From NCBI RefSeq assembly GCF_017310645.1, contig NZ_JAFLRH010000007.1:1-64000 (forward strand): a stretch of DNA of 64,000 bases, written 5' to 3'. A program made the position numbers and the translations under genes. The notes beneath the pieces are model-generated. The model was not told the origin of the DNA. It did no database searches and saw nothing but the letters and a program-made list of their open reading frames with translations. Shown here piece after piece: positions 41,289 to 51,718 of this stretch. Numbering within the stretch: position 1 is the stretch's first letter; each line of letters opens with the position of its first letter. The DNA is from Paradesulfitobacterium ferrireducens. GTDB lineage: Bacteria; Bacillota; Desulfitobacteriia; Desulfitobacteriales; Desulfitobacteriaceae.

Positions 41289-42610
41289 AGCCAACGGGAA
41301 TTCTCTTTTTTCCGGCATTTGACTGGTCTTTGGGAGAAACCCACCCTGAACGGGAAGAGCGCTTGCTTTATACCCAAGAACAATTATTTGAAGAAGGAAT
41401 TTTGGATCTCCCGAACATCCAACAATACGCGCCCGGACTGGCTCCCATGGCTGAGGTCCTAAAAACCCAAGGGATTTTCCCTTCCCCGCAGGCCCAAGAT
41501 TTAGACGCCCACCTGATTGCAGCGGGCAGCGCCCTGGTGTTGGGGGAAGCCTGGGGCAAGGGAGATATACGGAATGGGTTCGCCCTGGTCCGGCCCCCGG
41601 GACATCATGCCGGAGCCACAGTCCTGGGCAACCGGGGATTCTGTACCCTTAATAATGAAGGGATCTTGGTCAATTACTTGCGGACACACTTTGGAGTGAA
41701 AAAAATTGCGATTGTGGATACCGATGTGCACCATGGCAACGGAACCCAGGATATCTTTTACCACGATCCCAATGTCCTTTTTATTTCACTGCATCAAGAC
41801 GGCAAGACCTTGTATCCGGGCAGCGGCTTTACGCATGAAAAAGGCGGGCCCAACGCCTGGGGGCAGACGATTAATATTCCGCTCCCCCCGGGAACCGGAG
41901 ATGAAGCGTTTCAATATGTTTTGGAAACCTGGGTTTTGCCAAAAATTCAAGAATTTAACCCGGAGTTGGTGATAAACTCGGCCGGGCAAGACAACCATTT
42001 TACCGACCCGCTGGCCTCGATGAACGTCTCCGCCCAAGGGTACGGCAAGATTACCGAGCTGCTCAAACCGGACTTAGCGGTGCTGGAGGGAGGGTATTCC
42101 ATTGAAGGGGCTCTTCCTTATGTTAACCTCGCCATCTTATTGGCCTTGGCCGGACAAGATTATACCAACGTGCGCGAGCCGGATCAACCCCGCCGCCCTC
42201 ACATTCCCTTAAAAACCCTTAAATCCTATGTTTCAGAACTCGCTTATGAGTATAAGCAGGCAGAGCCTCAATGGAATGTACGCAATGAACTGTACCTGCC
42301 GCCGGGAGAATGGATCTACCTGCCCCATTCGATCTATTATGATACGGAAGGATTTCAGGAGATACGCCATGACCGGGTTCGGCGCTGCCGCCACTGCGGC
42401 GGCACGGTATTTATTGAATCCAGGCGCCCCCCGGAACCGGCAAAATTCGCTCTGGTGCGGATTCCCTTTCAAGCTTGTCCGGAATGCGCCCAAGCCGGTT
42501 ACGACCTCTGGGATACCCTTGGCGGGCGTTACCAGGCAGTCCTGCTTCAGGACCAGGACAGAAACCGGATTGAGTTTTGGCAAGCCGATCAAGGAGTGAC
42601 AGCGTTTTGA
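41285..42610 (+). CDS. Histone deacetylase-like amidohydrolase with C-terminal zinc ribbon
   Basis: A 441-residue protein. The HDAC/acetylpolyamine amidohydrolase domain (1 to about 310) shows RPPGHHAG (general-base His pair near 104), FCTLNN, DTDVHHGNGTQDIFY (zinc Asp/His), SAGQDNH (zinc Asp) and LEGGYS. A separate tail follows with RRCRHCGGTVF and QACPECAQAGYD, a C-x2-C / C-x2-C zinc ribbon not usual in this family. The enzymes remove acetyl groups from lysine or polyamines. Translation is coupled to the hydantoinase-like gene (ATGA) and to mutL (TTGA). The substrate is unknown. Confidence 0.87.
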   Translation: MKPTGILFFPAFDWSLGETHPEREERLLYTQEQLFEEGILDLPNIQQYAPGLAPMAEVLKTQGIFPSPQAQDLDAHLIAAGSALVLGEAWGKGDIRNGFALVRPPGHHAGATVLGNRGFCTLNNEGILVNYLRTHFGVKKIAIVDTDVHHGNGTQDIFYHDPNVLFISLHQDGKTLYPGSGFTHEKGGPNAWGQTINIPLPPGTGDEAFQYVLETWVLPKIQEFNPELVINSAGQDNHFTDPLASMNVSAQGYGKITELLKPDLAVLEGGYSIEGALPYVNLAILLALAGQDYTNVREPDQPRRPHIPLKTLKSYVSELAYEYKQAEPQWNVRNELYLPPGEWIYLPHSIYYDTEGFQEIRHDRVRRCRHCGGTVFIESRRPPEPAKFALVRIPFQACPECAQAGYDLWDTLGGRYQAVLLQDQDRNRIEFWQADQGVTAF

Positions 42611-44523
42611 CACCCACGATTCAAGTACTGGATGAGCACGCGGCTAATCAAATTGCTGCGGGAGAAGTAGTGGAACGGCCTTTGTCCGTGGTCAAAGAAC
42701 TGGTTGAAAATGCGCTCGATGCCGGAGCCAGCCGGATTGACATTGTCGTTGAGGGAAACGGTGTTCCGTTAATCTCTGTGAGCGACAACGGGCACGGAAT
42801 CCCTGCGGCCCAGTTGCCGCTGGCTCTCTTGCGTCATGCGACCAGCAAAATAACCCGGATAGAGGACTTGAGCACTTTGAATACCTTAGGCTTCCGGGGA
42901 GAAGCCTTGCCGAGCATCGCTTCGGTTTCGGTTTTCGAACTCTCAACCCGCTACCGGGATGAACTTTCCGGAGCCATGCTTAAAGTTCAAGGAGAGCAAA
43001 AACCCTCCATCCGCGAGATCGGCCGCCCCCAGGGAACCACGGTAAGCGTGAGGGACTTATTTTTTAATACCCCAGCCCGGCGCAAGTTCCTGAAATCTCT
43101 CAATACGGAGTTCGGATTAATCAGTGATATGGTCTCGCGCCTAGCCTTAGCCCGGCCCGATGTCGCCTTTACTTTAACTCACCCGGAACACGTCGTCCTT
43201 AAAACCCCCGGACGCAGCAAACTGTTAGAAGCGGTGGCAGCGGTCCTGGGCAATGACATTGCCCGCCGCCTGCTTCCGGTGTCTGTGGCCAGGGGAAATT
43301 GGCAGCTCACAGGTTATATCAGCCCCCCTGATCTCGTCCGCGCCGGCCGCCAAGGGGAAACCTTCATCATCAACGGGCGTGTGATCCGCTCGAATCTGCT
43401 CAGCCATTCATTAAGCGACTCTTATCATACCCTGATCCCCGCCAAACTGCATCCGATCGCCGTACTTCAGTTATCCATGCCTCCGGCTGAATATGACGTC
43501 AATGTTCATCCGGCCAAGATGGAAATTCGTTTTACCCGGGAACAGGAACTGGCCGAGTTCATCACCGGGGGAATCAGGGAAGTACTCCTCGCCCGGCATG
43601 CTCCCACTTCTCTGGGTTTTAAGACAGCATTCCCGCTGCCGTTAAATAAACCACCGGTAGACAAATCACCGCTAGCTAAACGAGTGCCCGTAAATCCAGA
43701 GCCAATAGGTAAACTGGGTAAACCAGCTTCTACAAACCCGCTGCAATTAGCTATTACTGCTATTTCAGACCCGATGAGAACCGGAGAAAAACTTATTATA
43801 ACCCCGGATTCCGGCAATGCCTCTAACCTTTACTCACGAGCAGAACCAGACTTACATTCAGAACCGGACGTACCCGATGGGTTCCGTATAAGTGAACGTT
43901 TAATAAGCGAACCCGTACAAGCTACAGAACCCCCGGCACCGCGCCTGGACGTGTGGCCTCTGGCACAGGTATTTAACACCTATATCCTGGCCACCGACGG
44001 CTCCAGTCTTTTTATAATTGACCAGCACGCTGCCCATGAAAGAATTAATTATGAACGCATCCTGAACCAGCTAAAAAAAGTAAAGCCTGGCTCACAGGAA
44101 CTCTTAATTCCGCTTCCACTTGAGTTTACGCTTCAAGAAGAGATGGTATTGCTTGAGCATTTGTGGACCTTAAGGGAGTTTGGTTTTATTATGGAGCATT
44201 TTGGCCCCCAGACTTATTTAATGCGCGGGATTCCGGATAACATCCAATCAGGGGAGGGAGAAAGCCTGATCCGTGAATTCCTAAACATCATCATAACTAC
44301 ATCTAAAACACCCCATATTGAAACTCTCAGAGAGGAATGGGCCTATCTCATGGCCTGCCGCCATTCAGTTAAGGCAAGAGAAAACCTCACCCTGATGGAA
44401 ATGGAACAGTTGCTGGCCCAGCTTAACCTGACAGAAAACCCTTTTACCTGTCCGCACGGCAGACCTACGGTTGTGCAAATCAGCCAATCCGAGCTGGAAA
44501 AGCGGTTTTACCGGACAAATTGA
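42607..44523 (+). CDS. mutL: DNA mismatch repair protein MutL
   Basis: The 638-residue protein has the GHKL ATPase domain (IAAGEVVERPLSVVKELVENALDAGA, DNGHGI, RHATSKI, TLGFRGEALPSI), a proline-rich linker of about 110 residues from residue 335, and a C-terminal nuclease domain with the metal-site motif DQHAAHERINYE (near 477), ACRHSVKA and CPHGRPT. This is the endonuclease-type MutL expected where MutH is absent. TTG 42607 was chosen: it follows AAGGAGTG by eight bases and overlaps the HDAC stop as TTGA. Confidence 0.96.
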   Translation: MTPTIQVLDEHAANQIAAGEVVERPLSVVKELVENALDAGASRIDIVVEGNGVPLISVSDNGHGIPAAQLPLALLRHATSKITRIEDLSTLNTLGFRGEALPSIASVSVFELSTRYRDELSGAMLKVQGEQKPSIREIGRPQGTTVSVRDLFFNTPARRKFLKSLNTEFGLISDMVSRLALARPDVAFTLTHPEHVVLKTPGRSKLLEAVAAVLGNDIARRLLPVSVARGNWQLTGYISPPDLVRAGRQGETFIINGRVIRSNLLSHSLSDSYHTLIPAKLHPIAVLQLSMPPAEYDVNVHPAKMEIRFTREQELAEFITGGIREVLLARHAPTSLGFKTAFPLPLNKPPVDKSPLAKRVPVNPEPIGKLGKPASTNPLQLAITAISDPMRTGEKLIITPDSGNASNLYSRAEPDLHSEPDVPDGFRISERLISEPVQATEPPAPRLDVWPLAQVFNTYILATDGSSLFIIDQHAAHERINYERILNQLKKVKPGSQELLIPLPLEFTLQEEMVLLEHLWTLREFGFIMEHFGPQTYLMRGIPDNIQSGEGESLIREFLNIIITTSKTPHIETLREEWAYLMACRHSVKARENLTLMEMEQLLAQLNLTENPFTCPHGRPTVVQISQSELEKRFYRTN

Positions 44524-44581
44524 AGTCTAACCCCCAAATATCAGGCAATACTAGAGAATAATGGAAAACTAGGTGGAATCG

Positions 44582-45376
44582 ATGCTGGAACCGGTTAGGA
44601 TTACCGTATCATCACAAGACCCAAGACACTTGGCCAAAAAAGAATGGTTTTTAAGCCAGCCCGGGTGCCAATGGAGCCCAGCGGCAGCAGATCCTTCCTT
44701 AACTCAACCCTGTTTAAGCATCACGTCTAAGGGAGTTTATCTAAGTTATCAGGATGAACGCTTAAGCTTTCACCCCAGTATGGCTTTGCTAAGGCTCATG
44801 AATCTTTACCGGGGCCTTCCTGACCGGTACTTGGAAGCAACAGCGCTTCAAAAAGGGGATGTCCTCTTGGACGCTACGCTTGGGTTAGGGACAGATGCTC
44901 TTGTGGGTGCCTGGGCTGTGGGTAAAGTAGGAAAAGTCGTGGCCATTGAAAGGTCTCCTTATCTTGCGGCCATCGTTAAAGACGGCTTGCTCCATGAAAT
45001 CCAGGTTCCACGGGTGAAGAACCCGGAGAAGAGACGGGCCTGGGCTGAGCTGAAACAGGCTGCCGTGAACATTGAAGTACACTTCGATGACCATTTTAGG
45101 TTTATGCAGAATTTACCTTCCTCCGGCGTTGATGTGGTTTATTTTGATCCCATGTTTCGCCGTACTCAGGACAAATCCTCATCCATAAAACCGCTTCACC
45201 TCTGGGGCAATCCGGAAAAATTAAGTCCGGATGCTGTCAGGGAAGCTTGCCGCGTCGCCCGCAAGCGGGTCGTGCTTAAAGAACGTAAAGAGAGCACGGA
45301 GTTCGTCCGTTTAGGGTTTGAAATCATGCCGGGCGGCCGCTACAGTACAGTCGATTATGGAATAATTAAACCATAA
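44582..45376 (+). CDS. RsmJ-like SAM-dependent methyltransferase
   Basis: A 264-residue class I methyltransferase. The SAM loop VLLDATLGLGTDALVGA is near 98, the acidic VVAIERSPYLAAI near 121, and DVVYFDPMFRRTQDKSSSIKPL near 185 closely resembles the catalytic DPMFP...KKSA segment of RsmJ (16S rRNA m2G1516). It is therefore probably an rRNA guanine methyltransferase, but Firmicute members are not characterised. ATG 44582 follows AGGTGG by five bases. It is read with mutL and miaA. Confidence 0.8.
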   Translation: MLEPVRITVSSQDPRHLAKKEWFLSQPGCQWSPAAADPSLTQPCLSITSKGVYLSYQDERLSFHPSMALLRLMNLYRGLPDRYLEATALQKGDVLLDATLGLGTDALVGAWAVGKVGKVVAIERSPYLAAIVKDGLLHEIQVPRVKNPEKRRAWAELKQAAVNIEVHFDDHFRFMQNLPSSGVDVVYFDPMFRRTQDKSSSIKPLHLWGNPEKLSPDAVREACRVARKRVVLKERKESTEFVRLGFEIMPGGRYSTVDYGIIKP

Positions 45377-45390
45377 CCGGAGGTCTGCGC

Positions 45391-46335
45391 ATGATTCCTT
45401 TCATTGTGATTGTCGGTCCGACTGCTGTCGGCAAATCCGACTTAGCCCTCAGACTCGCGAAAGAAATAAACGGGGAGATCATATCCGGAGATTCCGTACA
45501 GGTCTATCAGAAACTGGATATTGGCTCAGCCAAACCGTCCCTTAGGGAAAGACAGGAAATCAAACATCACTTAATTGATGTGCTTGACCCTGCTGAACCA
45601 TTCACAGCCGCCCAGTTTCAAAAGATAGCATCCAAGCTGGTTTCCGAAATAAAGAAACAGGATAAAGTCCCGATTTTAGTCGGGGGGACCGGGCTCTATG
45701 TCAGATCCCTGCTTGATCCCTATCAGTTTCAGGTAGACGGGTCGGGAGAACTTAGAGAAAAATGGGCCCATTTCTTAAAAGAATATGGGAAAGAAAGACT
45801 TTATCAAGCGTTAGTTCAGGCAGATCCTGAAAGCGCCCGGCGCCTTCATCCCAATGACACGGTCCGGGTCATGAGGGCCTTGGAAGTATTTGACCTGACA
45901 GGGGAGAAGATGTCCAGCCGCAGGCAGAATCTAGATAAATCTTATGCACCTTTAGATCCTTCCATAGTCTATATTGGTTTATCGGCCCCGCGTGAAACTT
46001 TATACGAACGGATTAATCAACGATGTGACCACATGCTCCAAAACGGCCTAATCCAAGAAATTTTGAACATCATGCAGGCTGGCTATTCTCTTGGTTTAAA
46101 ACCGCTTCAAAGCATCGGTTACCGCCACGGCGGATGGTTTGTTAACGGGTTGGTGAGCAAGGAGGAAATGGTCCGCCTTTTAAAAAGGGATACCAGGCGC
46201 TTTGCTAAACGCCAGCTCACCTGGTTTCAAAGAGATCCTCGCATTACCTGGTATGACATAAGTCAAATCAGCCCGGAAGAACTTACTGCCAGGATTCTTA
46301 AGACTTGCAGAGCAATCAAAACTCGTGTAGAATAG
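45391..46335 (+). CDS. miaA: tRNA dimethylallyltransferase MiaA
   Basis: Adds the dimethylallyl group to A37 of tRNAs reading UNN codons, the substrate for MiaB. The 314-residue protein has the P-loop [14 protein letters not shown] (residues 7-20), [46 protein letters not shown] and the C-terminal [30 protein letters not shown] precedes the ATG. Its C-terminus is followed closely by hfq. Confidence 0.97.
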   Translation: MIPFIVIVGPTAVGKSDLALRLAKEINGEIISGDSVQVYQKLDIGSAKPSLRERQEIKHHLIDVLDPAEPFTAAQFQKIASKLVSEIKKQDKVPILVGGTGLYVRSLLDPYQFQVDGSGELREKWAHFLKEYGKERLYQALVQADPESARRLHPNDTVRVMRALEVFDLTGEKMSSRRQNLDKSYAPLDPSIVYIGLSAPRETLYERINQRCDHMLQNGLIQEILNIMQAGYSLGLKPLQSIGYRHGGWFVNGLVSKEEMVRLLKRDTRRFAKRQLTWFQRDPRITWYDISQISPEELTARILKTCRAIKTRVE

Positions 46336-46370
46336 AAAAAGTAGAAACAGATGGTGATGGAGGGAAATAT

Positions 46371-46631
46371 ATGAATAAATCGGCCATCAACTTACAGGAT
46401 ACCTTTCTGAATCAAGTTCGCAAGGAAAATTTACCGGTAACGATTTACCTTGTTAACGGATTTCAGTTGAAGGGAATCGTTAAAGGGTTTGATAATTTTA
46501 CGGTTGTTCTTGAATTTGAGGGCAAACAGCAAATGGTTTATAAGCATGCCATCTCCACGGTTATGCCGATACGCCCGATTAACCTTGCAGCCGCAGCGGC
46601 CAGTGCCCAAGAAGAGCTGAATAAGCAGTAA
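46371..46631 (+). CDS. hfq: RNA chaperone Hfq
   Basis: An 86-residue Sm-like protein that forms hexamers and binds small RNAs and mRNAs. Sm1 has [23 protein letters not shown], with [18 protein letters not shown]; the Sm2 motif is reduced to [11 protein letters not shown] (family Y-K-H-A-I-S-T). A short Ala-rich tail follows. ATG 46371 has GGAGGGAAATAT just upstream; the longer frame from 46305 lies inside miaA. The miaA-hfq order is conserved in many bacteria. Confidence 0.97.
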   Translation: MNKSAINLQDTFLNQVRKENLPVTIYLVNGFQLKGIVKGFDNFTVVLEFEGKQQMVYKHAISTVMPIRPINLAAAAASAQEELNKQ

Positions 46632-46710
46632 TCTTCATACTTAAAGTAAAACAAATGAGCGGTGTCGTTCAAGCGGCAAGGGATTCTGATTAGTTGATAC
46701 TCCCGAGTTA

Positions 46711-46741
46711 AAATCTCGGCTAGAAAGCCGGGATTTTTTAT
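46711..46741 (+). terminator. Rho-independent terminator after hfq
   Basis: AAATCTCGGC / GCCGGGATTT stem (46711-46720, 46727-46736, one G-U pair) with TAGAAA loop and a T-run. Closes the mutS-to-hfq run. Confidence 0.88.
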
Positions 46742-46841
46742 TTTTGCATTCAATTCGTACTTGTGCTATTATAAAGTTTAGTGTTTTTCTGGAAAACTAA
46801 AGGCAAAGACGCTTAGTCAACAGTTAAAAGTAGAATGGGGA

Positions 46842-48674
46842 ATGAACGCGGACATGCAGGTTATTAATCTAAGAAATATTGCAATTATTGCCCATGTTGA
46901 CCACGGGAAGACGACGCTGGTTGATTCCATGCTCAAACAAAGCGGGACATTCAGAGAAAACCAGCAGGTGATGGAACGGGTGCTCGATTCTAATGATTTA
47001 GAACGGGAACGCGGAATTACCATTCTGGCCAAAAATACCGCCGTGCGCTGGCAGGGCACCAAGATTAATATTGTAGACACACCGGGGCATGCGGATTTTG
47101 GGGGAGAAGTAGAACGCGTCTTAAAAATGGTGGACGGGGTTTTATTAATCGTGGACGCCTTTGAAGGTCCTATGCCCCAGACCCGTTTCGTTTTGCGCAA
47201 AGCTTTGGAACTCAAACTTGTTCCCATCGTCGTGATCAATAAAATCGACCGACCGGATGCGCGTCCGGAAGAAGTGCTGGACGAAGTCCTGGACTTATTT
47301 ATCGAATTGGGAGCGGATGATGAGCAAATAAACTTCCCGGTGGTTTACGCTTCAGCCCGCCAGGGAAAAGCCAGTCTTCATCCGGATAACCTGGAAGAGA
47401 GCCTGGAACCGCTGTTCAGGGTAATCCTGGAGCATATACCGGCTCCTCAAGCGGACCCTGATGCACCGCTGCAAATGTTGATTACAACCTTGGATTATGA
47501 TGACTACGTCGGGAAAATCGTTATTGGCCGGCTCGTGCGGGGAAGAATCAGCCAAGGGGAAAATATCGCCTTAATTAAGCGGGACGAGAGTTTTGAAAAA
47601 GCCCGTGTCGGTAAAGTCTTTCTCTTTGAAGGCTTAAACCGGAAAGAAACCCCAGAGGCCGAAGCAGGAGAGATCGTCGCCCTCACCGGGCTTTCCGGTG
47701 CCAATATCGGCGAAACCGTGGCTTCCGCCCTTAATCCGGAGGCCTTACCGCATATCGAAGTGGATGAACCGACACTGACCATGAACTTTATGGTTAATAA
47801 CAGCCCCTTCGCCGGCCAGGAGGGGGAATTTGTCACTTCCCGCAAAATCCGGGAACGTCTCTTCAAAGAAATCGAAACCAACGTCAGCCTGCGGGTGGAA
47901 GAGACTGACTCGGCTGATATTTTCCGAGTTTCCGGGCGCGGGGAGTTGCACCTTTCCATTCTGATCGAAAACATGCGCAGGGAAGGGTATGAGTTGCAAG
48001 TTTCTAAACCGGAGGTTATTTTTAAGAGTATCGAAGGCGAAAAATGTGAACCTATTGAACTACTACTGTGTGACATCCCGGAAAGCGCCATGGGCAAAGT
48101 GATGGAACTCTTAGGGCAAAGAAAAGCCGAATTACTGAATATGACTAATCTATCTCCGACCCAAATCCGCCTGGAGTTTAAGATTCCTGCACGCGGACTG
48201 ATTGGCTTTCGCGGGGAATTTCTTACGGAAACCCGGGGGGAAGGAATCATGAGCCACGTTTTTAACGGGTACGAACCATATAAAGGAGAAATCTCTGGGC
48301 GGCAGCGCGGCGTGTTGATTGCTTTCGAAGACGGAGAAGCAACCACTTATGGCCTTAATGCCGCTCAAGAGCGCGGAACAATATTTATCGAACCGGGGAC
48401 TAAGGTTTATGAGGGTATGATTGTCGGGGAAAACAACCGGGAACAAGATATTGAAGTGAACGTGGCCAAGAAAAAGCATGTCACCAACATGCGCTCAAGC
48501 AATTCCGAAGAGGCTTTAAAGCTTGACAAACCGAGAGTTTTTTCCCTAGAACAAGCCTTAGAATATATTCAAGAGGATGAATTAGTAGAGATTACACCGA
48601 GCAGTATTCGCCTGCGCAAAAAATATTTAGACCGCCAGGCGCGTGTCCGTTATGCCAAAAGTAAAGCCAATTAA
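46842..48674 (+). CDS. typA: Ribosome-associated GTPase TypA/BipA
   Basis: Translational GTPase of 610 residues, involved in 50S assembly and stress adaptation. The G domain has [16 protein letters not shown] (G1), [11 protein letters not shown] (G2), [17 protein letters not shown] (G3) and [12 protein letters not shown] (G4). Elongation-factor-like domains II, III and V follow, and the C-terminus has the TypA-specific [23 protein letters not shown] 46842 (AATGGGGA just before) or 46854 could serve as start. It stands between the hfq terminator and spoVK. Confidence 0.96.
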   Translation: MNADMQVINLRNIAIIAHVDHGKTTLVDSMLKQSGTFRENQQVMERVLDSNDLERERGITILAKNTAVRWQGTKINIVDTPGHADFGGEVERVLKMVDGVLLIVDAFEGPMPQTRFVLRKALELKLVPIVVINKIDRPDARPEEVLDEVLDLFIELGADDEQINFPVVYASARQGKASLHPDNLEESLEPLFRVILEHIPAPQADPDAPLQMLITTLDYDDYVGKIVIGRLVRGRISQGENIALIKRDESFEKARVGKVFLFEGLNRKETPEAEAGEIVALTGLSGANIGETVASALNPEALPHIEVDEPTLTMNFMVNNSPFAGQEGEFVTSRKIRERLFKEIETNVSLRVEETDSADIFRVSGRGELHLSILIENMRREGYELQVSKPEVIFKSIEGEKCEPIELLLCDIPESAMGKVMELLGQRKAELLNMTNLSPTQIRLEFKIPARGLIGFRGEFLTETRGEGIMSHVFNGYEPYKGEISGRQRGVLIAFEDGEATTYGLNAAQERGTIFIEPGTKVYEGMIVGENNREQDIEVNVAKKKHVTNMRSSNSEEALKLDKPRVFSLEQALEYIQEDELVEITPSSIRLRKKYLDRQARVRYAKSKAN

Positions 48675-48753
48675 AGATTTTTGACTTTGATTTCCAGGAC
48701 ACCTTTCAATCCTGTCAGCGTATAGTAGTAAAGGACAGGAGGTGCCTGTTTAG

Positions 48754-49719
48754 ATGCCGATTCGCATAACCTTTCGGACAGAGAATAACCTCCGCCCGGT
48801 CATTCATTCGGCAGTAAGGGCGGAACCAGAGAGTGCGGCACTCAAGCCGGATAGCTTAGGTCCGGGTAAAATTCGTAAGAATTCCGATCCAACCACTGCG
48901 GACAAAGATAAAGTGGTTGAAATCATCAAGGAACTGGATGCCTTGGTGGGCTTGTCCAATGTTAAAAAACTAATCCGGGAACTACAAGCCTATGTGGAAA
49001 TTCAGAAAAGGAGAAGCCGCGAAAAACTGACAGCAGATTCTCTGGTCTTGCACATGATCTTCCGCGGCAACCCTGGGACCGGAAAGACAACGGTGGCCCG
49101 GATTGTGGGTAAATTATTCAAAGAACTGGGCACCTTGCAAAAAGGGCATGTAATTGAATGCGAGCGGGCCGATCTCGTGGGCGAATACATCGGACATACC
49201 GCGCAAAAGACCAGGGAACAAGTCAAAAAGGCCTTGGGAGGGGTGCTTTTTATAGATGAAGCCTACTCCTTAGCGCGCGGCGGGGAAAAAGACTTTGGCA
49301 AGGAAGCGATTGATGCTCTGGTTAAGGCCATGGAGGATAATAAAGATAATTTAATATTAATTTTGGCCGGGTACCGCCATGAGATGGAATGGTTTTTACA
49401 AACCAACCCCGGGCTGCGCTCACGCTTTCCGATTCACATCGATTTTCCGGACTATAACTTAGATGAACTTCTGACGATCGCGGAATCCATGTTGGAAAAA
49501 AGAGAGTATGTGTTAGGGGCTGAAGCCCGCGAAGCCCTGCGCCAGCGCATCCAATTCCTTTTACATAGTCATCCCTATGCCGGGAATGCCCGCTTGGTCC
49601 GTAATTTAGTTGAACGCTCCATTCGCAAACAAGCGGTACGGCTTTATCAGAAGTCTACCTGTTCACGTGAAGAGCTGATGCAAATACTGCCCAATGATTT
49701 AACCATCGATGACATTTAA
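48754..49719 (+). CDS. spoVK: SpoVK-like AAA+ ATPase (CbxX/CfxQ family)
   Basis: A 321-residue AAA+ protein. After a variable 60-residue start it shows ELDALVGLSNVKKLIREL, Walker A FRGNPGTGKTTVARI near 109, the CbxX-family RADLVGEYIGHTAQKT pore segment, Walker B VLFIDEAYSLARGG near 166, and NPGLRSRFP with the arginine finger. In Bacillus SpoVK is a mother-cell sporulation protein. AGGAGGTGCCTG precedes ATG 48754. The B. subtilis neighbour of spoVK is hfq/ynbB-like; here hfq lies just upstream and the ynbB-like gene just downstream, supporting the name. Confidence 0.9.
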   Translation: MPIRITFRTENNLRPVIHSAVRAEPESAALKPDSLGPGKIRKNSDPTTADKDKVVEIIKELDALVGLSNVKKLIRELQAYVEIQKRRSREKLTADSLVLHMIFRGNPGTGKTTVARIVGKLFKELGTLQKGHVIECERADLVGEYIGHTAQKTREQVKKALGGVLFIDEAYSLARGGEKDFGKEAIDALVKAMEDNKDNLILILAGYRHEMEWFLQTNPGLRSRFPIHIDFPDYNLDELLTIAESMLEKREYVLGAEAREALRQRIQFLLHSHPYAGNARLVRNLVERSIRKQAVRLYQKSTCSREELMQILPNDLTIDDI

Positions 49720-49767
49720 CAGCATCAGGGTTTCTACCGTTTTTTTGAATTAAGGAGGGACAAGCCC

Positions 49768-51036
49768 TTGATCTCTTACAGTGATCTTCCATCCGTCATT
49801 GCTCAAGCACTGCGGCAAGCGAATGAAATCTTAGCTGAGCAGGAAAGCCGCTTAGATGAAACTGCGAATTCTAATCACGCTAAAGTACTGAAAGCTTTTC
49901 GGGAAGAAAGAGTTACATCTTATCATTTACACGGTACGACCGGATATGGGCTTGGGGACAGCGGACGGGAAGTTTTAGACAAAATATTTGCCAAGATCTT
50001 AGGGACAGAGAGTGCTTTAGTCAGAGGGCAATTTGTCTCCGGCACCCACGCTATCGCCGCTGCATTATTCGGGGTCTTGAGGCCGGGAGATCACGTCCTT
50101 TCCGTCACCGGCGATCCCTATGATACGCTTGAAGAAGTTATTGGTATCAGAGGAAACGGCCAGGGCAGCCTTAAGGACTTCGGGGTCAGTTATCGTTCTA
50201 TCCCTTTGGACCAACACGGAAAAATTCAATACCGGTTTGTTTCAGAGCACATTACGCCGAAAACCCGCCTCATCCTGGTTCAACGTTCTCGCGGTTATTC
50301 TTGGCGCAATTCGATTACCATTACTGAAATAGGGGATTTGATTCGATTTCTTAAGGCAAAGTACCCAGACCTGTTAGTTTTTGTAGATAACTGCTATGGG
50401 GAACTGGTGGAAACAAAAGAACCCGGGGATGTAGGAGCAGATTTAATGGCTGGGTCACTGATTAAAAATCTGGGGGGAACCTTAGCTCCAACCGGCGGTT
50501 ATATTGCTGGCAGGGAAGAGCTGGTTGAGTTAGCTGCCCAACGTTTAACCGCCCCGGGAATCGGGGCAGAGGTTGGGGCAACCCTGGAATGGCAACGCCT
50601 GTTTTTCCAGGGATTGTTCCTAAGCCCTCTTACCGTTATGGAATCTCTCAAAGGAGCGATCTTTGCAGCAGCTCTTTGGCAAACCCTAGGTTTCGAGGTT
50701 CATCCCGCTCCGGACGTGCCGCGAACTGATTTAATCCAAGCAGTTAAATTAGGTTCCCGCGAACGGATGCTGGCTTTCTGTGAAGGGCTTCAGCAGGGTT
50801 CGCCGATTGATGCTCATGTCCGGCCGATTCCATCTTCCATGCCGGGTTATGAGGATGAAGTGATCATGGCCGGGGGAACTTTTATCCAAGGAGCTACCAG
50901 TGAATTTTCAGCAGACGGACCCTTGCGGGAACCGTACATCGTCTATCAACAAGGCGGGATATCCCATACTTATGTCAAATTAGGGAATATCCTAGCCGCA
51001 CTTAAGTTATGGGAAAAAGGGCTGATCCCTGATTAA
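49768..51036 (+). CDS. PLP-dependent cystathionine beta-lyase/methionine gamma-lyase-like protein (YnbB, 'aluminium resistance' family)
   Basis: A 422-residue fold-type I PLP enzyme of the YnbB/'aluminium resistance' group. The segments HGTTGYGLGDSGREVLD, RGQFVSGTHAIAAALFG, VFVDNCYGELVE and AGSLIKNLGGTLAPTGGYIAG (PLP Lys near 233) are characteristic. The exact reaction is unsettled; lyase activity on sulfur amino acids is inferred from fold. The start is TTG 49768 after TTAAGGAGGGACAAG. hfq, spoVK and ynbB are also neighbours in B. subtilis. Confidence 0.88.
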   Translation: MISYSDLPSVIAQALRQANEILAEQESRLDETANSNHAKVLKAFREERVTSYHLHGTTGYGLGDSGREVLDKIFAKILGTESALVRGQFVSGTHAIAAALFGVLRPGDHVLSVTGDPYDTLEEVIGIRGNGQGSLKDFGVSYRSIPLDQHGKIQYRFVSEHITPKTRLILVQRSRGYSWRNSITITEIGDLIRFLKAKYPDLLVFVDNCYGELVETKEPGDVGADLMAGSLIKNLGGTLAPTGGYIAGREELVELAAQRLTAPGIGAEVGATLEWQRLFFQGLFLSPLTVMESLKGAIFAAALWQTLGFEVHPAPDVPRTDLIQAVKLGSRERMLAFCEGLQQGSPIDAHVRPIPSSMPGYEDEVIMAGGTFIQGATSEFSADGPLREPYIVYQQGGISHTYVKLGNILAALKLWEKGLIPD

Positions 51037-51162
51037 TACCTAAACTAAAGCCTTACTTTAAATTCTTTATATCCTTTCAAAAAAGTGTTAAAATTAACTG
51101 GTTTATAATTTGGGCATGTTAAGTCTTTATCGTAATCACAAATAAGAAAATGAGGTGACAGC

Positions 51163-51702
51163 ATGGGTGGATCGGAAAAAGGCACAGGGCGCTTTGTATT
51201 CGAGCTCGTGCAAATACTTATTGTCGCTTTTGCCTTATCCTGGCTCCTGCGTACGTATGTCGTAGAAGCCCGTGTCATTCCAACCGGGTCAATGCTACCA
51301 ACCATTCAATTGCAAGATCGGATTATTGTAGACAAATTCTTCTTTAAACATTTTGACCGGATTAAAAGCGGAGATATCATCGTATTCCATCCTCCTGAGA
51401 AAGCTCATGCCACTGACGATTTTATAAAAAGAGTCGTTGGCTTACCCGGTGACAAAGTAGAAATAAAAAACAACCATACTTATGTAAACGGGCAGCAATT
51501 ATATGAACCCTATCTACTGGAGTCAGCGGGAGAAAATTACGGACCGGTGGTTGTACCCCAGGACTCCCTTCTTGTAATGGGAGACAATCGCAACCATAGT
51601 GCTGATTCACGCGAATGGGGCTTTTTGCCCATTGAAAATGTAACCGGCAGGACTCTTTTCCGTTATTGGCCTCTGGGACATTTCGGTGCTCTTGCCCGTT
51701 AG
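51163..51702 (+). CDS. lepB: Signal peptidase I
   Basis: Membrane serine protease that removes signal peptides from secreted proteins. The 179-residue protein has one N-terminal helix (about 12-32), the catalytic Ser in IPTGSMLPTI (near 43), the general-base Lys in FIKRVVGLPGDKVE (near 88), and MGDNRNHSADSREWGF (box E). It is a short, Gram-positive type. The ATG at 51163 follows GAGGTGACAGC. The terminator stem starts inside its last codons. Confidence 0.96.
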   Translation: MGGSEKGTGRFVFELVQILIVAFALSWLLRTYVVEARVIPTGSMLPTIQLQDRIIVDKFFFKHFDRIKSGDIIVFHPPEKAHATDDFIKRVVGLPGDKVEIKNNHTYVNGQQLYEPYLLESAGENYGPVVVPQDSLLVMGDNRNHSADSREWGFLPIENVTGRTLFRYWPLGHFGALAR

Positions 51703-51718
51703 GCAAGAGCGCTTTTTT
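51688..51718 (+). terminator. Rho-independent terminator overlapping the end of lepB
   Basis: GCTCTTGCC / GGCAAGAGC stem (51688-51696, 51702-51710), CGTTA loop, then a six-T run. The left arm codes for the last lepB residues. Confidence 0.92.

Noticed and set aside
47504-48346. 280-codon minus-strand frame opposite typA
   Set aside because: It mirrors the codon pattern of typA and has no ribosome site or family features.
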